Of a stretch of DNA of 64,000 nucleotides, positions 54,751 through 64,000 are shown in pieces. Numbering within the stretch: position 1 is the first letter of the stretch; every line of letters begins with the position of its first letter. The translations under genes were made by a program, and so were the position numbers. Below the pieces are notes generated by a model. The model was not told the DNA's origin. It saw only the letters and a list, made by a program, of their open reading frames with translations, and did no database searches. The stretch is from Rhyzopertha dominica (lineage: Eukaryota > Arthropoda > Insecta > Coleoptera > Bostrichidae): contig QCXZ01000041.1 of assembly GCA_025024175.1 (NCBI GenBank), positions 9,667,786 to 9,731,785 of the forward strand, written 5' to 3'.

Positions 54751-55394
54751 GTTTATAAATTTAAGTGAAACTACTATTATTAAATTTATTAACCTTTTAG
54801 CTTACTAAGAAGTACTGCAAACTGGCGTTAAAAAAGAAAAAAGAACAGATTACTTATTTTTTGTAGAGTTATCATCAAATGGATAAAAACAGCATTGATA
54901 CATGCTGAATCCGTTTTTTCACAACTTATTTTGGTTTATTTGAAAACACGATTTCTTAGAGAAAGTTTATCAGGCCAATCAAAATAAGCGCCAGGTCATC
55001 TCAAGAACAAAAAGCAATACAAATTCGCAAAATATTGCTTTGTTTCTATAAAAAAATTATTAGGTTTTCGTAGTGGATTAACATACAAAAATAAAAACCG
55101 CTGCAAATTGAATCAATACTTCCACATTCAATTGTTAAAATGACATTTGCGTTTTTATTTTTATACTATACGATTATTAATTAGGTTCTGAGCATTTTTT
55201 CTCTCTACACATTTTTTCTAAGTCAAACAGTTCTCGTGATATTAGCAAAAATATATACATTTTTAAAATCGTTTTTTTCCAAATAACTCGAAAAATTATT
55301 AACTTAACAAAAAAATTACAAGAGCGCTTTCTGATCAGAAATGTGATTTTCTATATAATACCAAAATTTAAAAAGAATCGTACGAGCAGGGTCC
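54751..55394. other. AT-rich spacer
   Basis: No coding motif. It may contain the terminal part of the transposon on its left and of the dispersed repeat on its right. Confidence 0.4.
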
Positions 55395-55997
55395 AAAATA
55401 GGTTTTTTGGAAATATTTCGAAAATGTCAAAATTTTGGATAAATTTTCTAATACACTTTTTGTGAGAAATTTTATTTCGTATCTGATGGCTTTTTCATTT
55501 TTTGAATATAATAAATAAATTCGGAGATATTTAAGAAAAACCGTTTTCTTTAAGTGACGCTTTTTGCTAATATTTTCTAAACAGTTTGCTGCACTGAAAA
55601 TTTATAAGAGCTAATAATACTCGCAGTTATACTACTAATCACATACTGAAACGAAAAAAATATAAAAAAATTAAAAATTTGCAAAAAGGGTAGTTACCCC
55701 CCAACTTCGCCCCCTTCTCGATACCCTACTTACCCCACAAACAATAGGCTTTGGGTAGTTGAGATTTATACGTTTGCCAAATTTCAAGTTCATATATTAC
55801 GTCTTTCGAAAGTTATCGTGTCCACAAACAATACCACAGACACAGACTTGCAGACACAAAGACAAAAAAATTTTTTTTTGCTCAAATTTTGTTTTTTTGC
55901 GTTTTCGACCATTTTAAGGTGAATGAGCAAGTAAAAATTTTTGAAAATTTTTTTCGCGATACAATACTTCCCATCCGTTGGATGTGGAAGTAAATGA
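55395..55997 (-). repeat. Dispersed repeat R, copy 1
   Basis: The reverse complement of this segment recurs at 63425-64000. Shared words include ACTTCCACATCCAACGGATG, GATAACTTTCGAAAG, CTACCCAAAGC and TAGTATAACTG. No terminal inverted repeats, no coding. It is probably a satellite-like or non-autonomous element of unknown class. Confidence 0.85.
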
Positions 55998-58900
55998 AGT
56001 TGAGAAATACAAAAAATTTGCAAAAAAGCTTTTGTTAAGAAAGTTTTGCTGTAAAATTCATATTTACAGCAATAAACCTATTATTCCATACTTTTTATTA
56101 AATCTGTATAACAAAAATGGTCCCATGTACTTGCATTTTGTATGGAATAAACCGTGTTTCATAAACATTCAGAACAGAACGCCCCTCTAAGTATAGAAAA
56201 TTGTACAGACAGGATAAAGGAATTATACGGTGGATCATTTCAGTTAGCATTGCAGTACAAAGGCAAGAATTGTTAAAAATTTGGAACCTAGCTAAGCAAT
56301 TTCTGTATTACAGCTATGTACCAGATATTGTAGTCTTGGTGGAAAACAGAAGACGAACGCAAAAAGTACCGGGCAGCATATGTATAATATAAGTAAAAAA
56401 TGAAACAAAAAAGGTTAAAATATTTTATAAAATTTATTATTTGTTGACAATGCCAATACTTATTTGAGCGCATTAATTAAACCATAATGAACACATTTAG
56501 TATAATATTTGGAGTTAGTACAGTATATATCGACCATTTTTTTTTGCAGGAATGTATGGGCAACTTACCATGTTCCGCGAATTTGTAGATAGAAAAACGA
56601 AGTATAGCAAATCAGTGTATATAACGATGCATTGCATATAACTGATAGAAAGAATCGGATTGTATTTTATCTTGAACAAAATATGTTTCTGTAGGGACCC
56701 ACCTTTCACATCGTTGCCCTAGTCCTCGTCAAATTCCATAATATAACCTTAATCAATCAATCAAACAATCAACAACAGAATTATAGAATAATGAACAGTT
56801 TTAAAATATATTGTGACAATTGTTATTGCACTCGATTCACTGTACTACACTACTACAGGTTGTGTTCTAGTGTTTACATGGGCAAAATGAAACATATGGC
56901 ACTTACTATTATATTCTTTGAATGATAAAAGTTTTAGTGAATAGTTTTGCAAGAAGCTACGGATGTATTTAACAGCACAAAACTTAGTCTGTTAATATGA
57001 TATAATCTTCACCCTCAGCTGATTTTGAATCAAGAGTAAAGATTTGAACATTTTGAGAGTAAATGGTAAGAATTTTACTAGGAGTCAAATTATTACTGTG
57101 CAGTGTAAAAAAGCTCACGAAGAAGCGAACAACAAAAGTATAAATTAAACAGGTTTTCAGATGCCTAAACAAATTTCATCTATAAATAGAACAAGGACGT
57201 ACATATTTGTCGAGGCCAGCTGAACTAGTTAGATCATAACAAAATATGCACCAAATACATGCAGCCAGTAAGTCTAATTTTGAGAATGACATGAATGGTC
57301 AATTACGGAGTAGAGAGAATTTTGAGAAAATTACTACCGAAATCAAAAAGTATAGTAGGCAATTCAGCTTGTTGAAAAATGTGTTATTTATAATAGAAAA
57401 ATGAGAAGTGCAGTGCTAAAATTCCTCACAGTGTGATTAAAACAGCAAAACTATAAAAAGCTCTTTATAGCCTTAGTTATTTCAGTACTATTATATCGCA
57501 TTCAATGTAATCCGTAAGGGAACAAATACACTGCATAAAAAATGCAATAATCACCTACCATAGTGCTCACATTCGTACTCTATTAACGTAACATTTATCA
57601 GAAACACATGTTACTAAACATGACGCGCTGTTTTCTATTATTTCCTGATCCCGTCAGGGTGGATTATGATGTAAGTAGCGAGTTCACGACCATTATAATG
57701 AATATTAAATCATTTACAGTCGGAAAACTTGAATGGGACCTAACACGCTGGTGTGTCAAAGCTGCAAGGGTAACAAGTGTTTAAAGCGAGCGAGGGTCCT
57801 GATTGTTCCACCCTTGATCAGCGTGCTCCCTTTTGTCATTCCTCGTTGTGCAAACATTGCTTGCTAATGTGGCAAAAGGGACTGCGCGAAGGATCAAACG
57901 CCAATAAATGGATAAAAATATGGCTTGTAAAGCGTAGATTGAAAGAGCAGGTACTATATAGATGATAAATAAAAACTGTACAGCGTTGAAGAAGTGATAA
58001 TTTTCTTATGGTTTGACAAATAATGTACTTTAATTATTTGACATTTGTCAGTGTTGTAATAATCCCACTGTATTGAAACAATTCCTTTAATTAGTTAATA
58101 AAATCATTAACCCAATCTCGGGCAATGCGGGTAAATCTAACTGCAATAAGTATTTCAGACATTATATTGGTGTTAGTAAGTATTAATACATTGATGATAT
58201 ATACTTTTATCGTTTCCCTTTAGATATTGCAGTTGGATAGGTCTATAAATCATTTAAATAGTGAAATAACGAGTAGAGAAGCAAAAAATGTTTTCAAACG
58301 ATCATAAAACAATATACCAAGATCTTTACACACTGAAAGTTTAACAATATCGTCATTTACAACACCGTTTGACATTTTAAACCTTGCGGAACGGCTGGTC
58401 CGCTCAATATATTTAAGATTACAGCCAATGCACTACATTGTATTTTATAAATGCCTCATTTGTCATTGTGCTCTACCTTACTCTTTTTAATTAATAGTAT
58501 TATTGACGATAGAAGTCACTTAAAAAAATAAGATGCTTTGTATTCCCTTAGTAAAAATAATAGTTTCAAAATAAATTTTAATGAATTCATATTCTAAAGG
58601 TATCTAGTTGCTAAAGACAACGTTGCGGTGTTTGAAATTTGTTTTTGTATTGTATTATCCTAAATAAGTTTTTTATCTCTTTACTAGAGTGCTGAATAGT
58701 AAACTGCAACACTCTTAATACATACGTTTTATTTCCAATGTTTAATTTTTATAAAAAAAAATTAGCTAATTTATTGATTAAAAAGTTTAAGCTCAAAAGT
58801 TTATGTAGATAAGAATGTTTCTATTCATTGATTAAACTATTCGTATTTGTATTATTCCTGTACATCAAACTGTGTTTTGTTGGTGCTCCTTTTTGGTATC

Positions 58901-60004
58901 AGTACATATAAAAACGGAAAACCTGCTTGTTTTTCTTTTTCTATTGTAAAATTGATGCTCGTCAAAAGGTAATTCAAGCTTTCTGTGGTTTGGTTAGTAC
59001 GACAAAAATGGAAAGATATCATCGGCGTAAAGCAACTTTATGGAGGAAATACTGATTTTCTCTTTCAACCGTAGGTCTGAAATAAAAAAGTATTATTTCC
59101 CAGGGCATTTTCTTTGTGTTGTACAAGAAACTATGTCAATCTGGAAGCTGTTCTGGGCCATGCGTTAAAGGTCAACAGAATATATTCTTGAATTTTAGTT
59201 TCATCAATGCTCTTCCTGAAGATATTTCAATGCTACATATATAGTTATTAAGTACACCAGAAAATAGTGATATTACATTAAAACGGAACCAGTAACTCAC
59301 CCTCCTCAAGTTTTCTATTCTTAGTTAAAAATCTAATGGAGGTGGGTGGTCAACCATTTCGAAAGCAGATAAGTAAGTGAATTAATACTTACCTAAAACA
59401 ATAGGTCTCACCAATTTACCTGTTTGGTTTATCCAGTGTCACAAGTTTACTTGCTTTGTCGGCTTCCAGACTTTAAATGATGTCATGATTTTCTGTTTCC
59501 CAATGATTTATATTAACCATAATTATCCCTCTATCAATTTTGCATGCGTTTCTAATAAAGTTTTCATCGAAATCTTCAAAATTCCTGATGGAACATTCAG
59601 TATCAGCTGCGATCTAGTATATTCGTGGATTTATAAAGGGCAAATTAAATTTCAAACGTTTATTGAGAAACTCAGTTTCTTTTTCCCTAAACATCTCACT
59701 AAATTGATTAGGCATTATGTATATTCTTTTGGATTAGAAGCAATGCTATAGATTTTTAGATCTATAATTTTTATCATGCATGCTATATTTTAAAGACAAC
59801 TAATGAGCTTTAAACGAAGTTATCGCGTACTTATCTAATTCATATTGTCTACGCTTTAAATACATATTCTATTTCACTTCTAAATTAAGCCTTCTCGCAT
59901 GTAGTAACCGATTTTAGAATTACTTTCTCAAGTTTGCATTTATTTGCAAAAGAAAGTAATTTCGGACTAATTTTTCTGTCTATCTATTTTAATATCTATC
60001 AAAA
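55998..60004. other. Long AT-rich stretch without supported features
   Basis: ORFs up to 88 codons (for example 59485..59751) lack motifs. 57640-57900 is slightly GC-richer. No tRNA, no repeat ends and no transposase motif were recognised. Confidence 0.4.
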
Positions 60005-60530
60005 ATCGTTTAGGAAACCCGAATGATAAAGTAGATGAAAAAGTAAATCAGGCANTTGTGAAATACTATGTAGTAGATATAACCTTAAATCTTTTGGGCA
60101 GATCAGGTGTTCTCTAAGAGTCAGAATTAAAGAACATATAGGTCATTTCCAAGTTGGGAGGTTTGATAAATCGAGTGTCGTCCAACATATTAAAGGCATA
60201 GTTTAGCCCATAACTTCTAAAAACTTATAACTAATAAAAACAGTTTCTAACAAAACATAACTCAACGCGTTCGAGGAATAAATTCATATACAGCTCCGAG
60301 GTGCGATTGTAGTCGAATGAGGGATTCAGTAAAATCACATAGTATAAGTAATGGTGTTTTCTCAACATAACTCCACTTCTACTGAAAATTTGGTAAGAAG
60401 AATAGCCTTCGGTTAAACCTAGCTAGACATTTCAATAAGTCGTTTGCTTTAACTTCCACTGAAGATGGTAGCTTAGGTGTCATATCACGTATTTAGGCTT
60501 TCTAAATTATTGTGGCAAGGGTTTTTCATA
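60005..60530 (+). pseudogene. Penelope-like element, family E, copy 2 (eroded)
   Basis: 60005-60200 parallels 40180-40380: GGAAACCCGAATGATAAAGT against the family E 'NPKDKVDEK' coding, followed by AGATCAGGTGTTC (Q-x-R-x-S region) and AAAGAACATATAGGTCATTT (KEH). Frameshifts, stops and one N disrupt it. The 3' tail at 60455-60500 retains CTGAAGA and the ACGTATTTAG of the hammerhead but has lost GAAA. Confidence 0.78.
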
Positions 60531-61789
60531 TACAGTTTAATTACTTATGATTTATTTTATTTAAAGCTGTAGATATGCTATAATTTTAGACACTGGAAAT
60601 GTTTAAGGTATGGGTGGTGTAGCATTCAAGTGATATGGGAGCATAAAGCGGACAGAGGTGTCAGATTATTATAACAACCCGGGCATCATAGGATAGGCTT
60701 ACATCAACTGCTTAGTGTCCGAGGACGATTAGCACTGGGCGAAGTGCTCCATGTTTTTAGGAAGGTCCGCTATGTACCCCGAAGTCGTAAGTCACTGGAG
60801 TAGGCTTGCAACAGGTAGTTAATACCCAATGTGCTTCCTCCAGAGAAATGATCTATTCTGTGTCCCAAGGTTTAGCCCAAACTTCAAGGAGTAGAAAGCT
60901 TACGGGCTGCTGTAACTTCTTCTTGTTACCTACAATACGAACACCCACCGCGCGGCGATTTCAGATTGACAGAAAAAATATAAGGGTAACACTTAGGGGT
61001 TGACTGTACACTGTGTACGTGTGTACGATATATTGCTTTAAACGGTTAGCTTTGACAAAGGCTACAGCGTTTTTGAGAAAACCGTCGTTAAACGTCCTGT
61101 GTACAATCTTCTGATGTTAGAGTGTAATATTTTAGCATTCGCATACAGATTATTGAAAACATCTGTGGACTCCAAATCTTTTTATGAATAAGCATTAAGT
61201 AGGTATATAAAGTAAAAATAAAGTACTAGTTTTTGGTGATCAAGCGAATTATTTCATGTGACCCAGTACTAACTTTTATCGAAACGAAACCTTCTAGAGC
61301 ACATTCCTCTCCGTCCCTGTCAGAATGTCAACAATTTCCGTGCTTTCGCAGTCCATCGTCGCCTGCACAATTAATATTTGCACTAAGCTACAGTGCGGAA
61401 ACGAATAACAGTGACATAATGAGTAAGAAAACACAAAAATGCACAGATGTAGGCCGCGTTATTCTGTTTGGATTATCTTGTACCGAAAGTAGTCTCGTGG
61501 AGTATTTGCACAGTAGATTAGCCAGACCGACGAGTAAAAACCGTAGCTGTTTGATCATCCCCGGGGGCGATGAGGGACGACATTTCGTATGCAATGTGTA
61601 TTTAACAAAGTGACAAGGGAAACATGTATATTAAAGGATGTGTGTGGCTGTTAGCGTAGCGCGTCACCATTCGGTGAGCTTCGTTATTTATTCAGCTTCG
61701 TTTCATAAATTTCTATACATTACTACATAAAAGTCGTTAAGTGAAGTTCAGTATGTTCATTTGGTAAAAATCTTCAGCGGAAGATCTGA
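60531..61789. other. Spacer with an unassigned 126-codon ORF (61233..61613)
   Basis: The ORF 61233..61613 (+) lies in CpG-richer unique sequence (61240-61680), but its protein has no domain I know, and a 68-codon antisense frame overlaps it. It could be an exon or a regulatory island. Nothing else is supported. Confidence 0.35.
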
Positions 61790-61880
61790 TCAGGAAGATA
61801 CCTTATGGTTAATCCATCCAGACATTTCAAGAAGTCATTCGTTCTGCTGAAGATGACAGCTTAGCTGTCGAAATATATAT
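61790..61880 (+). ncRNA. Family E hammerhead tail without coding part
   Basis: 61790-61846 resembles the DNA upstream of the hammerhead in 60400-60458 (CCAGACATTTCAAGAAGTC against TAGACATTTCAATAAGTC). 61847 onward reads CTGAAGA, perfect stem GACAGC-TTA-GCTGTC, GAAA, then an AT run. Core and helix II are intact. Helix III and helix I have been overwritten by (AT)n. Confidence 0.6.
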
Positions 61881-61908
61881 ATATAAAAATAAAAATATAA
61901 TATAATAT

Positions 61909-62072
61909 AAAATTGAAAGTTGACAAAGCAAAATTTTTCTAAACAAACTGTGATATTTTTTACATACGATTAATTTATTAAACCACAGGATCTTTATGTT
62001 TAATAAATTAATCGTATGTAAAAAATATCACAGTTTGTTTAGAAAAATTTTGCTTTGTCAACTTTCAATTTT
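61909..62072. repeat. Perfect 75-bp inverted repeat
   Basis: Arms 61909-61983 and 61998-62072 are exact reverse complements with a 14-bp centre (CACAGGATCTTTAT). It lies between two hammerhead motifs (61847 and 62188). No coding. Exact identity means recent origin or gene-conversion maintenance. Confidence 0.95.
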
Positions 62073-62179
62073 GATGTCAAATAATAAATTAATGTTCTAG
62101 TTCGTATATAATAATTCAAAATATGTAAGTATTGTTAATAGTTTTGTATTTGCATACATGTTTAGAGTTAATAACACTT

Positions 62180-62222
62180 GTAGTTCCCTGAAGAAGACTT
62201 GAGTAAATCAGTCGAAAGTTTG
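62180..62222 (+). ncRNA. Hammerhead ribozyme candidate, stand-alone
   Basis: UUCC, CUGAAGA, A, helix II GACU...AGUC (10-nt loop), GAA, AGUU, U, GGAA. Helix I UUCC/GGAA is perfect, every core position fits, and helix III is minimal. No PLE protein is nearby. Together with the family E tail upstream it may mark a small retrozyme-like unit. Confidence 0.65.
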
Positions 62223-62299
62223 GAAATATAGAGTTTTAATCTAGGTCGAAATATCCTTAATAAACTTAAATAAAATACATAACGACCATTATTATCAAT

Positions 62300-62302
<3 letters not shown>

Positions 62303-62385
<83 letters not shown>
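62303..62385. repeat. (AT)n microsatellite
   Basis: About 41 uninterrupted AT repeats followed by a T run. Confidence 0.97.
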
Positions 62386-62392
<7 letters not shown>

Positions 62393-63424
62393 GTTCTTTT
62401 ATGTTACTTTAGTCCAATATTACTTGTGTTGTGTTGTTTATTATTGGTTTGGCTTAATTATTTAGAGTGGTATTTTCCGTTATCCATTACAGTTGCTGTA
62501 TTAGGATAAATATCAATAACTGTTCGGCTAATCAAGTCCCAGGCAATAAGTATCTAAGCCTTAAAAATACTCGTAACTAGAAAAAACAATTTTTTCTTAG
62601 TGGCCGTGATGCGCCAAAGACTGAACTTAATTTATGCTAACGTCTTTTGTGTGAAATATAGTTGCTGTTAACTTATAAGATCAGGTAAACTCGTTTATTT
62701 TGTCTAAATTAGTTTTTTTTAGTAAAAATTTAGTGATGTGGTCTTCTAACGTGAACAAGCACCAAGATAACATTAGATTTTTTTTGACAAAAATGCTTCC
62801 GGGGTGGGCTTTTGTAGTTGTGAATAATATGCAAAACATGTTTAGCACAATGTCCTTCAAGTTTACACCACTTTTTTAAACACCCATTATGTACCACACC
62901 AATGATACGCGCTTACTCCTACTACTATTTTTTTGCGTAGTGCTTAAGCAAGAATCTGTATATGTTGTTCAAAGTTTCTGAATATATCACAAACGTCTGA
63001 GATTAAATTGTACACCTGGAACATCAAACAAACAGGTGATATACATAAAACGCGCGACATCGTTGTGGCTTGGTCAAAAACGTCTCCTCGAGTTTTAGCA
63101 TGACATCCAAAATCAAAACCGCTCCAACAACAATACAGAACGTAGTGATGGCATGAACATAGGTACGCAAACCTATTAAATAGAGAGGTAATTATCATCG
63201 GGACGAAAAGGAATACGATAACAGCTGACCTATATACCTGCCCTATTTTCAAATTGTTGGTAAACTTATAAATAACAACTAATTACACGATCGGTGATGT
63301 GATGTCAACCTTTTCATGTTGAGAACTACTGGAATCATGCGTGAATGAAGATCAAGAAAACAGGAGCTTCTTGACATACACACGTATGCATGCATTCCAG
63401 CAGGCCTGTCCTATTAAATTGTGT
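62386..63424. other. Spacer, nothing recognised
   Basis: The 102-codon minus-strand ORF 62944..63252 has no known domain. No repeat ends seen. Confidence 0.4.
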
Positions 63425-64000
63425 ACTAAGCTCGTTTTACTTCCACATCCAACGGATGGGAAGTACTTTATCGCGAAAAAAATTTTCAAAAATTTTTATT
63501 TGCTTAATTGCTTTAAAATGGTCGAAAACGCAAAAAAAACATAATTTGAGGAAAAAAATCTGTGTCTGTGTGTCTGTGGTTTTGTTTGTCGACACGATAA
63601 CTTTCGAAAGACTTAATGTATGAACTTGAAATTTGGCGAACGTATAAACTTCAACTACCCAAAGCGACCTATTGTTTGTGAGGTAAGTAGAGTATCGGGA
63701 AGGGGGCGAAATTGGGGGGTAACTACTATTTTTGCAAATTTTGATTTTTTATTATTTTTTCGTTTCAGTATGTGATTAGTAGTATAACTGTGAGTATTAT
63801 TCGCTCTNNTAAAGAANATATTATCAAAAAAGCGTCACTTAAAGAAAACGTTTTTTCCTAAATATCTCCNAATATATTTAATATATTCAAAAAATGAAAA
63901 TACCGTCAGATAGGAAATAAAATTTCTTACAAAAAGTGTCTTAGAAAATTTATCCAAACTTTGACATTTTGGAAATATTTCCAAAAAAACTATTTTGAAC
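63425..64000 (+). repeat. Dispersed repeat R, copy 2 (runs off the window)
   Basis: Inverted relative to copy 1 at 55395-55997, with perhaps 85-90 percent similarity by eye, and small indels. It continues past the window edge, so copy 1 is also likely to be incomplete or longer than listed on its left side. Confidence 0.85.

Noticed and set aside
59485..59751. 88-codon ORF
   Set aside because: No recognised motif, no splice or promoter context and AT-rich codon use like the surrounding DNA.
61233..61613. 126-codon ORF in CpG-richer DNA
   Set aside because: Possible exon, but no homology is visible and an antisense frame of 68 codons overlaps. Not called as a gene.
1..64000. CRISPR arrays, bacterial operons, tRNA or rRNA genes
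   Set aside because: No regularly spaced repeats of CRISPR type, no bacterial gene organisation, and no complete tRNA or rRNA sequence was recognised. The only tRNA-related signal is the BEL/Pao primer-binding site.

Overview
This is eukaryotic nuclear DNA, AT-rich and almost gene-free, dominated by old transposable elements. The element families (Penelope-like retroelements, Jockey/CR1-type LINEs, a BEL/Pao LTR element, mariner/IS630-type and hAT DNA transposons, FLYWCH/MULE-type sequence) and an invertebrate-style PHOX2 homeobox exon point to an insect; a beetle is my guess from the look of the repeats, with low confidence. Scattered single N bases (for example 3112, 7555, 8386, 42997-42998, 54207, 63808) are assembly ambiguities.

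The only convincing host coding sequence is one internal exon (8444..8640, +) of a PHOX2-type paired-class homeobox gene. It ends at the intron position between homeodomain residues 46 and 47. I found no exon carrying the rest of recognition helix 3 in the following 55 kb, so most of the window is probably a very large TE-filled intron plus flanking DNA. Several CpG-richer stretches without repeat features may be host regulatory DNA.

Layout: 1350-3012 palindromic mariner-like element; 4459-5690 Penelope-like element (PLE) family A; 6930-7241 RT remnant and a solitary hammerhead; 7494-7858 MITE; 8444-8640 homeobox exon; 9044-10990 two PLE fragments (families C and B); 11922-12568 FLYWCH/MULE-type pseudogene; 16046-16452 hAT MITE with 8-bp duplication; 17286-19160 LINE interrupted by a second repeat; 22622-23470 second MITE copy; 24505-26240 PLE families D and G around a TTTAAA-rich block; 28070-29095 truncated LINE; 30290-31320 LINE with an inverted duplication; 31893-32505 PLE F; 33515-34532 PLE A; 35960-36230 LINE scrap; 36600-37510 copia remnant; 38805-39058 PLE A inverted terminal repeats; 40060-40665 PLE E; 42791-48642 nearly intact BEL/Pao element; 49842-51063 rearranged pseudogene of a multicopy ORF; 54150-54750 mariner-like pseudogene; 55395-55997 and 63425-64000 inverted copies of one dispersed repeat; 60005-62222 PLE E remnants, a perfect 75-bp palindrome and another hammerhead.

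The main recurrent signal is a hammerhead-ribozyme architecture (CUGANGA, hairpin, GAAA, short or self-complementary helix III, helix I) seen at about 18 sites on both strands. The sites are often in inverted pairs around GIY-YIG endonuclease fragments. This fits the known link between PLE terminal repeats and hammerhead ribozymes. Several copies here have complete helices I and II, and some stand alone. I see no clearly new gene system.
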